Source of the DNA: Thermoanaerobaculia bacterium
Lineage (GTDB): Bacteria; Acidobacteriota; Thermoanaerobaculia; Gp7-AA8
Assembly (NCBI GenBank): GCA_017883235.1
Contig: JADGNY010000043.1
Coordinates: forward strand, 1 to 48,087
Direction of reading: 5' to 3'
Length of the DNA stretch: 48,087 bases
Both the position numbers and the translations under genes were made by a program. Shown here piece after piece: positions 18,070 to 25,155 of this stretch (its first letter is position 1; the number at the start of each line of letters is the position of its first letter). The notes under the pieces are model-generated. The model was not told the DNA's origin, did not search any database, and was given only the letters and a program-made list of their open reading frames with translations.

Positions 18070-19161
18070 ATGATCGATATTCTTCCGCTCGATTCTCTCG
18101 CCGCCAGCCGTTTTGACACTCCGGCGATCCTGCGCAAACTGGCCGCCGCCAGCAGGCAGCTTGCCGAATTGAAGGGGGTTGCCGCCTCGATTCCTCACCA
18201 GGGCATCCTCATCAATACCCTCGGCATGCGCGAAGCGAAAGACAGCTCGGCAATCGAGAACATCGTCACCACGCACGATGAGCTCTTTCGAGAGGATGTC
18301 TTTCCCGACATCGCCGGCAGCGCCGCCGCGAAGGAAGTGCAGCGCTACCGGCAGGCACTCCGGGTCGGATTCGAGCTTGTCACCGGGAACGGACTGCTGA
18401 CGCTCAACCACATCCTGACCGTTCAGTCGGAGCTGGAACAGAACAGCGCCGGCTTTCGGAAGCTCCCGGGAACGGCGTTGAAAAACCCAGCCGGCGAGAC
18501 GGTCTACCTGCCGCCCCAGGATCCCGATACGGTCCTTCGGCTGATGAGCGATCTCGAACGATTCATCAATGCCGGAGAATCGTTCGATGCCGATCCACTG
18601 GTGAAGATGGCCCTGATTCACCACCAGTTCGAGAGCATCCATCCCTTCTACGACGGCAACGGACGGACGGGACGGATCGTCAATGTTCTCTACCTGGTCA
18701 AGGAAGGCCTGCTCGACCTCCCGATCCTCTATCTCAGCCGGTTCATCGCCCGCACGAAGGGCGACTACTACCGGCTGCTCCAGTCCGTGCGCGAAGACGA
18801 TGCCTGGGAAGAATGGGTGCTCTATATACTCACCGCAGTCGAGACGACCGCGCGGGACGCAATCGCCACGATCGGTGCGATCCGCGAGGCGCTGCTTTCG
18901 ACCAAGCACCTCATTCGGGAGAAGTACCGGTTCTACAGCCAGGACCTGATCAACAACCTCTTCACGCATCCCTACACGAAGGTCGAATTTGTGGAGCGCG
19001 ATCTGGGTGTCTCCCGTGACACGGCGAGCAAGTACCTCGACGACCTTACCAAAGGAGGTTTTCTGGAGAAGAGGAAGAGCGGACGCTCGAACTACTACAT
19101 CAACACCGCGCTCTGTGCGATCCTCACCGCGGGCGACGAGACGCCGGCACGTGCGTCGTGA
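18070..19161 (+). CDS. Fic-family protein with C-terminal winged helix (fic1)
   Basis: The 363-residue protein has an N-terminal region with the class II inhibitory motif in DSSAIENI (S-x-x-x-E-N, ~60), the Fic core with catalytic HPFYDGNGRTGR (~195-206), and a C-terminal winged helix (~300-350; VEFVERDLGVSRDTASKYL). By family knowledge Fic enzymes transfer AMP from ATP to target hydroxyls, held off by the inhibitory Glu until relieved. All catalytic residues are present. ATG at 18070 has GGAG six bases upstream. Three 42-bp-spaced palindromes lie just 5', and an ~85-bp direct repeat brackets the gene. The target protein is unknown. Confidence 0.95.
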   Translation: MIDILPLDSLAASRFDTPAILRKLAAASRQLAELKGVAASIPHQGILINTLGMREAKDSSAIENIVTTHDELFREDVFPDIAGSAAAKEVQRYRQALRVGFELVTGNGLLTLNHILTVQSELEQNSAGFRKLPGTALKNPAGETVYLPPQDPDTVLRLMSDLERFINAGESFDADPLVKMALIHHQFESIHPFYDGNGRTGRIVNVLYLVKEGLLDLPILYLSRFIARTKGDYYRLLQSVREDDAWEEWVLYILTAVETTARDAIATIGAIREALLSTKHLIREKYRFYSQDLINNLFTHPYTKVEFVERDLGVSRDTASKYLDDLTKGGFLEKRKSGRSNYYINTALCAILTAGDETPARAS

Positions 19162-19198
19162 GCGGTCCGAGCGAACGAGAGATCGCGCGCCCCGGGAC

Positions 19199-19283
19199 CG
19201 CTCCATCCATATGCTCCTCCGCCAACCTTGCTCAGTGTAGGTCACCGCCCCCCTGGGACCGCGCGCGTCCCGCGCGCGCCCCG
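19199..19283. repeat. Right copy of the ~85-bp direct repeat flanking fic1
   Basis: It has the same sense and nearly the same sequence as 17547-17631. Together they bracket a ~1.57-kb segment carrying the operators and fic1. From 19284 to 19500 no gene is seen, only short tandem motifs: ACTTGCGACA twice near 19340-19362, and AGCTATG-type units at 19378-19410. Confidence 0.93.
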
Positions 19284-19502
19284 GGGACGGGGGGCGGACT
19301 TCCCGGAGCCTACCTCCCGTCATTCCGCGCGGCGCGACAGACTTGCGACACGACTTGCGACATCCCCGGAGCTGCGGAGCTATGTCAAGCTATGACAAGG
19401 AGCTATGACACGACATGAGTGTCCGGCTGTTGATGTTCGACGATGCCGTTGCCGGAGTCTGCTTCAAGGCCGCCTCTCCGAAAGATCCGCTGGGAATCGT
19501 CC

Positions 19503-19532
19503 GAAAATGAAAAGGGCCGCCCGAAGGCGGCC
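19503..19532 (-). terminator. Hairpin terminator downstream of the 152-residue gene
   Basis: On the minus strand GGCCGCC-TTCG-GGCGGCC is followed by CTTTTCATTTTC. It lies about 145 bp after the stop at 19675. The stretch 19533-19674 holds no gene. Confidence 0.75.
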
Positions 19533-19674
19533 GAGCACGGTCGGGAGACTGCCGCTACAGGCAGGCCGACCACGCCAGAGAAGGATGGCCCACGCATTTG
19601 TCCGCGTCAACGGAAGTTTTTCCGGTGATTTTGGCGGCAGGGTAGGTCGACGACAACCGACCACCAGACGCAGC

Positions 19675-20133
19675 TCAATACGGCCACGACAGAGCGTTCG
19701 CAAACCCCGGGATGACCGACGCCAGCCACTCCGACTGCGCCGACACCAGATCGCGCAGCTCCGCCGCCAGCACCGCATCGACCGACTTCCCGTCCCGCGC
19801 CGCCAGCTTCTCCAGCGCCACGACTTCCATTCGCGGGATGCGCACCTCCAGATCGCAGAGTCGCAACAGCTCCGGAATCGCCTCCGCCACATCGGCGCCG
19901 AGGGCCTCTTCGATCTCCTCCTGCTCCCAGAAGCCCATCGCAAACGACACCAGCTCTGCCCACGGAAGGACGATGCCGTGGTTGGTCTCGACGCCTTCCA
20001 GTTCCCCCACCTCCATCCACCCCTCGACGTCCTCGACGCTCATCCCGATCGCCTCTGCCGCCTCGACGGGCGTGTAGGTGGGAAGGGGGTGGAGGAAGAG
20101 GTCGCGGATCAGGGTGGGGGACGTTGTCGTCAT
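19675..20133 (-). CDS. 152-residue HTH-like protein, divergent partner of an XRE regulator (copy A)
   Basis: I do not know this family's function. Residues ~20-50 (TPVEAAEAIGMSVEDVEGWM) resemble an excisionase/MerR-type helix-turn-helix. The C-terminal half is helical and most conserved with the second copy at 37512-37970: both share IExALGxDxA, LRxLxxRDGxSVDAVLxxEL and ALxWP at the end. Both proteins are exactly 152 residues long. ATG at 20133 has AAAGGAG seven bases upstream. An XRE gene starts ~86 bp away on the other strand, with a palindrome in between. Candidate roles: regulator of a shared control loop, or toxin/antitoxin partner of the XRE protein; no toxic fold is recognisable. Confidence 0.8.
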   Translation of the reverse strand: MTTTSPTLIRDLFLHPLPTYTPVEAAEAIGMSVEDVEGWMEVGELEGVETNHGIVLPWAELVSFAMGFWEQEEIEEALGADVAEAIPELLRLCDLEVRIPRMEVVALEKLAARDGKSVDAVLAAELRDLVSAQSEWLASVIPGFANALSWPY

Positions 20134-20194
20134 CGCAGACTCCTTTGAGTGGCTTTCGAAGAGGGATTCGATGAGAATGCTGATCCCAACGCTG

Positions 20195-20215
20195 GTTGGA
20201 AGACTTTATTCCAAC
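20195..20215. promoter_or_regulatory. Palindrome in the divergent promoter of module copy A
   Basis: GTTGGAA-N7-TTCCAAC is a perfect 7-bp inverted repeat lying just before the GTG chosen for the XRE gene and ~62 bp from the 152-residue gene's start. Its position fits an operator for the XRE protein; binding is inference. Confidence 0.6.
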
Positions 20216-20219
20216 GGCA

Positions 20220-20489
20220 GTGTGGAATGCAAGGGTGCAGGAAGCCCAGCTCTTCGGCCGCCGTCTCCGCGAGCTCCGCAAAGCGCGCGGCCTGACCCAG
20301 GAAGCGCTCGCCGAGGCCGCCGATTTGTCCGGAAACTACATCAGCGATCTGGAACTGGGGCTGAAGGTACCGAGCCTGACGATTCTCGTCCGGCTCTCGG
20401 AAGCCCTCGATATTGGAACGCCGGAGCTGCTCGCGGACTTTACGCGGCCGGCGGTGAAGAGGCTGAAGGTGCGGCAGCACCGAGGGTGA
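20220..20489 (+). CDS. Small XRE-family HTH regulator (module copy A)
   Basis: The ~89-residue protein is almost entirely an XRE/Cro helix-turn-helix: FGRRLRELRKARGLTQEALA, NYISDLELGLKVPSLTIL, LSEALDI. By family knowledge it is a DNA-binding repressor. No ATG is available. I chose GTG at 20220 because it puts the conserved FGRRLREL at residue 12, exactly as in the ATG-started paralogue at 38043; GTG at 20235 and TTG at 20196 are alternatives. It is divergent from the 152-residue protein at 20133. The pair is duplicated at 37512-38303. Confidence 0.85.
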   Translation: MWNARVQEAQLFGRRLRELRKARGLTQEALAEAADLSGNYISDLELGLKVPSLTILVRLSEALDIGTPELLADFTRPAVKRLKVRQHRG

Positions 20490-20716
20490 CGGGTGGGGAA
20501 TTCCACTCCGTCGTCACTCAACTAAATGTGGATAGTAGGTAGACTAGTCGATGGCTCGGCAGCTCGGGGTACAGCGAGTCGTCCGCTGAAGCGCGTGTAC
20601 GTACCGGACCGAGGCGGAGGAACGAATGCTTCCGAACGCACACAAACGCAAGCAAGGTCGCCAAGTCTGGGCTAAACGATCCACCCGATGGGTTAATCGA
20701 TCTGGCCTTCGATGGC

Positions 20717-20745
20717 TTGAAATGTTTAACCCTTTGTGTTAATAT
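20717..20745 (+). promoter_or_regulatory. Sigma70-type promoter and overlapping inverted repeat for higB-higA
   Basis: TTGAAA (20717-20722), a 17-bp spacer and TAATAT (20740-20745) make a near-consensus promoter. Inside it TTAAC-N7-GTTAA (20726-20742) forms an inverted repeat overlapping the -10 box, a typical antitoxin operator position. The expected transcription start is about 20752, only ~8 bases before the TTG chosen for the toxin. Confidence 0.8.
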
Positions 20746-20759
20746 GAGTGGGTGCTGGG

Positions 20760-21092
20760 TTGGACATCAGATTTCGAGCAGAGAAACTCCAGACTACCTG
20801 CAATGACGCCCGGTTGCGTCAGAAGGTGTTCGGCGAACGCGCAGCCAAGGTCATCCGGCGGCGGTTGGACGAACTCCGTGCAGTTGGCTGCCTTGCTGAC
20901 ATTGCAAAACTACCCGCAGCCCGCTGTCACGAGCTCAAAGGCGATCGTGAGGGGCAGCTTGCAGTCGATCTTGATCATCCGCGGCGGCTCGTTTTCGAGC
21001 CGTCTCCACCGCCGCCGCTTCGTGACGACGGTGGGCTCGATTGGTCGAAAGTCACGTCCATCGTTGTCATCGAGATCATTGACTACCACTGA
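20760..21092 (+). CDS. higB: HigB-like type II toxin (RelE/ParE superfamily)
   Basis: The 110-residue protein matches the HigB 'plasmid killer' family: IRFRAEKLQTTCND, then ARCHELKGDREGQLAVDLDHP, RLVFEP, GGLDWSKVTSI and IEIIDYH at the end. By family knowledge it is a ribosome-dependent mRNA interferase neutralised by HigA. TTG at 20760 is chosen because the promoter's -10 box ends at 20745, so the in-frame GTG at 20748 would precede the expected transcript start. The antitoxin follows 13 bp downstream. The full conserved length is present, so it should be functional. Confidence 0.9.
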   Translation: MDIRFRAEKLQTTCNDARLRQKVFGERAAKVIRRRLDELRAVGCLADIAKLPAARCHELKGDREGQLAVDLDHPRRLVFEPSPPPPLRDDGGLDWSKVTSIVVIEIIDYH

Positions 21093-21105
21093 ACGGAGCC
21101 AGCGC

Positions 21106-22230
21106 ATGATGCGGAACGAATACACGCCAGACGAAGTGTCGCCACCCGGCGAGACATTGGCCGAAACCCTGGATTCAATCGGAATGACCCAGTCCGAACT
21201 GGCACAGCGAACGGGGAGACCGCTGAAGACGATCAATGAAATCATCCAGGGGAAGGCGGCAATCACTGCGGAGACGGCGTTGCAGCTGGAGCAAGTGCTC
21301 GGTGTGCCCGCATCATTCTGGAACAATCGCGAAGCCCAATACCGCGAGGCGATTGCGAGACGAGCGCGAAAGACTGAACTCGCGAAATACGTCGATCGAT
21401 TAGAGGAAATACCGTACACGGCGATGGTAAACGTGGGGTGGGTCCGGCCCGCGAAAGACCCCGTCGTGAAGCTTGAAAACGTGCTGTCTTTCTTCGGTGC
21501 AGCGACCGTACCGGCGCTAGATAACCTGGTCTCGGCGGCCCAGTTTCGTCGTTCGAATGCCTACACCGCCAACCGTTTCGCGATCCTTGCATGGTTGCGT
21601 CAAGGTCGTGTCGTTGCGGAGAGAATCCGTTGTGCGGCTTACGACGAGGCTGAGTTCAAACGTGTTCTCCACGCCGTGCGTGCGCTTACCGTCACGCTTC
21701 CGAGTGGATTCGACTCCCAGCTCGTTGAGATGTGCTCTCGTGCAGGAGTCGCTGTGGTGTTCACTCGCGAGCTGCCACGGACGCACGTCTCTGGAGCGGC
21801 GCGGTGGCTGACGCCGGAAAAAGCAATCATCCAGATTACGCTCCGCTACAGAACGGACGACCAGTTTTGGTTCACGTTTTTTCACGAGGCAGCGCACGTG
21901 CTGCTTCACGGCAAGCGCGAGGGAGTCTTCATCGACAAGAACGACCCGATGACAGACGCTGACGAAATGATCATCGACGGAGCAACCGAATTGCATGACG
22001 AGGGTATGGAACAGGAAGCGAACAAGTGGGCATCGAACGTCCTGATCCCGCCCGCAGAACTCACCAACCTGCGTCGGCCCCTCTCGAAGCAAGCGATCAT
22101 CGCGTTCGCAAGCCGAATCGGAGTCAGCCCCGGAATCGTCGTTGGCCGCTTGCAGCATGACGGCTTGCTACCGTTTACTCACATGCACGACTTGAAGCGA
22201 AAGCTCGTGTGGACGGAGGATCCAGCGTAA
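21106..22230 (+). CDS. HigA-type antitoxin fused to an ImmA/IrrE-like peptidase domain
   Basis: The 374-residue protein has an N-terminal HigA/XRE domain (~8-75; GETLAETLDSIGMTQSELAQ, INEIIQGKAAIT, VLGVPASFW) and a C-terminal ImmA/IrrE-type zinc-protease domain with FFHEAAHVLLHG (HExxH, ~260). By family knowledge the N-terminus binds the toxin gene's operator and blocks HigB, while ImmA-type domains cleave repressors under stress. The fusion could therefore let the antitoxin be switched or self-processed; this is inference. ATG at 21106 has GGAG seven bases upstream. A hairpin at 22250-22279 probably ends the transcript. Confidence 0.92.
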   Translation: MMRNEYTPDEVSPPGETLAETLDSIGMTQSELAQRTGRPLKTINEIIQGKAAITAETALQLEQVLGVPASFWNNREAQYREAIARRARKTELAKYVDRLEEIPYTAMVNVGWVRPAKDPVVKLENVLSFFGAATVPALDNLVSAAQFRRSNAYTANRFAILAWLRQGRVVAERIRCAAYDEAEFKRVLHAVRALTVTLPSGFDSQLVEMCSRAGVAVVFTRELPRTHVSGAARWLTPEKAIIQITLRYRTDDQFWFTFFHEAAHVLLHGKREGVFIDKNDPMTDADEMIIDGATELHDEGMEQEANKWASNVLIPPAELTNLRRPLSKQAIIAFASRIGVSPGIVVGRLQHDGLLPFTHMHDLKRKLVWTEDPA

Positions 22231-22249
22231 GAAGAACGAGATCAAAAGC

Positions 22250-22279
22250 GAAAGCCCGCAGCGCCAACTGCGGGCTTTC
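22250..22279 (+). terminator. Terminator-like hairpin after the HigBA pair
   Basis: GAAAGCCCGCAG-N6-CTGCGGGCTTTC is a perfect 12-bp stem starting 20 bases after the antitoxin stop. The T-run is short (CTTTC), but preceding A-rich DNA makes it usable in both directions. Confidence 0.85.
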
Positions 22280-22426
22280 AAGGATGTCACGGTTGCCCCA
22301 TCCGAAGGGCGGGTTTGCATGCATAGAGTATCACGCATCCGTCAGCCTCCGGGTAACCTCGAGCGGCTCCTCTTCCGCGACCGGAACCCGTTCGTAACCC
22401 GTGTCGCAGCTCGGAGATGGATGCAT

Positions 22427-23815
22427 ATGAGAGTATCGGATCAGTTCGCCCTTCCCTACAGCTCGAGTGAGCTTGACTTCCTTGACATCGACGTTGCAGA
22501 GGACCGAGTCTTCTTCGTCGATCCTCATGCGATCCGGCTCGCGCGTACCGAGATGAGCCGTGCCGCGACGCGGCTCGTTGCCGATTTCTTTGCTCACCTG
22601 CTCGCGTTGATCAAGGCCGGCGACGATCGCCGTGCTTATCGGTACTTGACCTACCTGCTCGAACCAAACGAAACGCATCTTGGTTACTCGGCCAATGTTT
22701 CCCGCGGCCGTGCTCTTGGCCCGGACTCTGCGGCCGATGTGCTGAGCGCGCTGAAGAAGAGCTCAGCCGTGCAATCAGGACTCCTTCGGGACCTCGAAGA
22801 TGCTGCGCTTCTGATCGAAGGCATCGACCGCGACATCGTGTCAGACATGGCGACTAACATCATCCGACCGATCCTGATTACGTATACCCAGCAGATGGCT
22901 GCGTTGTATCGGATTCCAACGCGACCGGTGAGGGTTGGTCCGATATGGGATACCGAAAAATACGACTGGCGCACTGGAGATGTAGCCGATCTTCCGGTGG
23001 GACCCCGCGGCGCGCTGCTCTTCGTGCCCAAACTGTTCGTTCGGATCACGTTCGAGCGTGACCAGCGCGAATATTATCGCAACTATATCGCGCCTGCTCT
23101 TGCGGCTGAGGAGATCGCCGCCGGCACAGAGTTGGTGAAGTTGCTGAAAAACGGAGAGGCCCGCGTCTGGAAAAAAGATTTGAAGGCGAAATACGGTGCC
23201 TGCAAGAGGACAACTATCGAGGTTACCCAGCGCCGGCCGCCGCTTCTCGATGAGTATCGAACGACAAGCGGTGAACGGATGCGCCGTTCGGTGTCACAGG
23301 AAGAAGTTGCCGCCGTACTCAAGGCACCAAAGGCCAACTGGCCTAAGCTTGCGGCTAAGGCTGTCGCGATTCCGGCGGGCGTAAAGAACATTGATGCACG
23401 TGGTAGCGCGGCGCTCGGTTTCATGACCGCGCTTCTTCATCCGAATGTGACGTTTCCTCAAGCCATGCCGACCGTGGGCGATTTTCGAGCCTGGCGCTTC
23501 GATGCAGTTGTCAACGCTGAGGGCCCGCTCACGGCAGCTCTTGCTCAACTTCCATCGGATGCAGTTGATGTTCTGGTTGTGAACGATGATCTCGTGCCCC
23601 AAGTCGTTCCCGAGCTACTGAATTGGCTGGATACGCGCGATCGTGCTGCGCTCACCATTCTCATAGCACGATCAGTAGACGAGCAAGCAGCAGCCAAGAT
23701 CACGTCTACTGTTCCGGGAGTAACGCTCTTCGGCGACGCGGACCTTGTGGCGTTTGGTGATCTTCGAGCAACGGGTCCGGAAGCTCTCACGCAACTCTTC
23801 GTGCTTGCCGATTAG
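22427..23815 (+). CDS. Unrecognised 462-residue protein in an accessory block
   Basis: I recognise no named domain. The protein starts MRVSDQFALPYSSSELDFLD and has an acidic N-terminal part (DIDVAEDRVFFVDPHAIRLA), a helical middle, and a conserved-looking LEDAALLIEGIDRDIVSDMA and PVGPRGALLFVPK. Its C-terminal ~100 residues (VVNAEGPLTAAL to the end) could be a separate alpha/beta domain. There is no signal peptide or membrane segment. ATG at 22427 has GGAG 10 bases upstream. Its place between a HigBA pair and an HNH nuclease suggests a mobile or defence role, but that is context only. Base composition looks less GC-rich than the housekeeping flanks. Confidence 0.75.
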   Translation: MRVSDQFALPYSSSELDFLDIDVAEDRVFFVDPHAIRLARTEMSRAATRLVADFFAHLLALIKAGDDRRAYRYLTYLLEPNETHLGYSANVSRGRALGPDSAADVLSALKKSSAVQSGLLRDLEDAALLIEGIDRDIVSDMATNIIRPILITYTQQMAALYRIPTRPVRVGPIWDTEKYDWRTGDVADLPVGPRGALLFVPKLFVRITFERDQREYYRNYIAPALAAEEIAAGTELVKLLKNGEARVWKKDLKAKYGACKRTTIEVTQRRPPLLDEYRTTSGERMRRSVSQEEVAAVLKAPKANWPKLAAKAVAIPAGVKNIDARGSAALGFMTALLHPNVTFPQAMPTVGDFRAWRFDAVVNAEGPLTAALAQLPSDAVDVLVVNDDLVPQVVPELLNWLDTRDRAALTILIARSVDEQAAAKITSTVPGVTLFGDADLVAFGDLRATGPEALTQLFVLAD

Positions 23816-23820
23816 GTTCG

Positions 23821-23858
23821 GGCGGTGTGGTTGACTCCTCTTGGGCAGCCACACCGCC
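23821..23858 (+). terminator. Hairpin between the 462-residue gene and the HNH gene
   Basis: GGCGGTGTGG-N18-CCACACCGCC is a perfect 10-bp stem starting 5 bases after the stop at 23815. There is no strong T-run. It probably separates the two genes or protects the mRNA 3' end. Confidence 0.6.
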
Positions 23859-23960
23859 GACTTTGGCCAGAGGAAACAGCCACTCCCGTGCTGCAACTTA
23901 TACCCACTCGGTGTCGTGAGTGCAGGCCTTGTACCTCATTCGACTACTCTAGTCGCGAAC

Positions 23961-24941
23961 ATGCGCGGCTTCATCGCGAACACCGACTACGACTGGTTCA
24001 CCTACCTCCGTGCCATCGAACCGCCGATCGATGATGTGAACTTCTGGAAGCCGGGGTCAGAGACTTCGTTCAGAGCGCTGCAGCCGGGTGAGCCGTTGTT
24101 TTTCAAGCTGAAAGCGCCGCGTAACGTGATCGCCGGGTTCGGCTACTTCGCGCTGTTTTCGAAGTTGCCGGTCTCGATGGCGTGGCAGGTCTACGGAGGA
24201 GCGAACGGAGTGGCGTCGTTCGGCGAGATGCGGGAGCGGCTGCTTCGGATTCGACAGCGGTTCGATATGAGCACCGACCCGAGACAGGACTTTCGGATCG
24301 GCTGCATCCTCCTGACCCAACCTGTCTTCTTCGATGAGGATGAGTGGATCCGTATCCCTGACGATTTCACCGGTCCGATCGTGCAGGGGAAGACCTACGA
24401 CCTCACATCCGGCGAAGGCGGGAGGATCTGGTACGAGTGCCTCGCGCGCGCGGCGAAGCGGCCGGAATGGATCGGTCCCTATGCCGATGTCGACGAGGAG
24501 CCTCGGTACGGTGACCTCATCGCCGATTTGCCGCTCCGCTCCGGTTACGGCGAACCGGCGCTCATCCGTCCGCGCCTTGGGCAGCGGAGCTTTCGCATCG
24601 CGGTGCTCGATTCGTATGGCCGCCGCTGCGCTGTCACGAACGAGAAGACCCTTCCCGCGCTCGAGGCGGCGCACATCCGCGACTATCGCGACCTGCAGGA
24701 GCATTCGCTTACCAACGGCATCCTCTTCCGCGCCGACATCCACAAGCTGTTCGACGCCGGATACGTCACCGTGACGCGCGACTATCACTTCGAGGTCAGC
24801 CGCCGGATCAAGGAGGAGTTCGAGAACGGGCGCGACTACTACGCGTTGCACGGATCGCAGATCCGGCTGCCGAAGAAGGCCGCCGACTGTCCCGCCGCCG
24901 AGGCGCTGTTCTGGCATAACGAGGAGAGGTTCTTGGGGTGA
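23961..24941 (+). CDS. HNH endonuclease with N-terminal PUA-like domain
   Basis: The 326-residue protein has an N-terminal part (MRGFIANTDYDWFTYLRAI, FFKLKAPRNVIAGFGYF) resembling PUA/EVE-type modified-base readers, and a C-terminal HNH nuclease (~215-290; RRCAVTNEKTLPALEAAHI, LTNGILFRADIHKLFDAGY). Such combinations are known in modification-dependent restriction, so cleavage of modified foreign DNA is the likely job; the specificity is unknown. The start is ATG at 23961; no ribosome site is visible before it. The stop overlaps the beginning of a GC-rich repeat at 24938. Confidence 0.85.
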   Translation: MRGFIANTDYDWFTYLRAIEPPIDDVNFWKPGSETSFRALQPGEPLFFKLKAPRNVIAGFGYFALFSKLPVSMAWQVYGGANGVASFGEMRERLLRIRQRFDMSTDPRQDFRIGCILLTQPVFFDEDEWIRIPDDFTGPIVQGKTYDLTSGEGGRIWYECLARAAKRPEWIGPYADVDEEPRYGDLIADLPLRSGYGEPALIRPRLGQRSFRIAVLDSYGRRCAVTNEKTLPALEAAHIRDYRDLQEHSLTNGILFRADIHKLFDAGYVTVTRDYHFEVSRRIKEEFENGRDYYALHGSQIRLPKKAADCPAAEALFWHNEERFLG

Positions 24942-25023
24942 GGTCGCAGCCTCGGGGGCGAGACGCCCCCGGGCCAGCCGGGCGAGACGCCAGTGCTCTG
25001 GTTGACTCGCGGTGTGACCTCAC
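24938..25023. repeat. GC-rich palindromic repeat upstream of fic2 (GGGCGAGACGCCC family)
   Basis: The element contains GGGGGCGAGACGCCCCC and, after a gap, GGGCGAGACGCC. Its ends are themselves inverted (TGAGGTCGC at the left, GTGTGACCTCA at the right), so it has the form of a discrete unit. Related copies are at 17599, 19251, 26340, 28839 and 46542. Confidence 0.92.
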
Positions 25024-25057
25024 GAGAGGACACTGGCTCTCGTCGTGGTGTCCTCCC

Positions 25058-25131
25058 TTATTTCAGTTGGATGAAATAACGGCTCCAAATGCGTATCCTT
25101 ATTTTAGAAAACAGGCGATTTCTAAAATAAG
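25058..25131 (+). promoter_or_regulatory. Two operator-like palindromes upstream of fic2
   Basis: The first is TTATTTCA-N6-TGAAATAA (25058-25079). The second, CTTATTTTAGAAA-N8-TTTCTAAAATAAG (25098-25131), is a perfect 13-bp inverted repeat whose core TAGAAA-ACAGGCGA-TTTCTA (25105-25124) equals the fic1 operator core in arms, spacing and part of the N8. The core ends 31 bp before the fic2 ATG. The same pair with the same 46-bp centre spacing recurs at 26419-26494. Confidence 0.85.
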
Positions 25132-25155
25132 CGGTATCGTAGACGGGAACGTGGG

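Noticed and set aside
17773..19323. Open frame of ~516 codons on the minus strand
   Set aside because: It covers fic1 antisense and the flanking repeats; the plus-strand Fic motifs are decisive. The repeated 13-residue pattern in it comes from the three operator palindromes.
20752..21105. 118-codon N-terminal extension of the HigA-ImmA protein
   Set aside because: It is the out-of-frame reading of higB; the ATG at 21106 has GGAG and starts the HigA domain.
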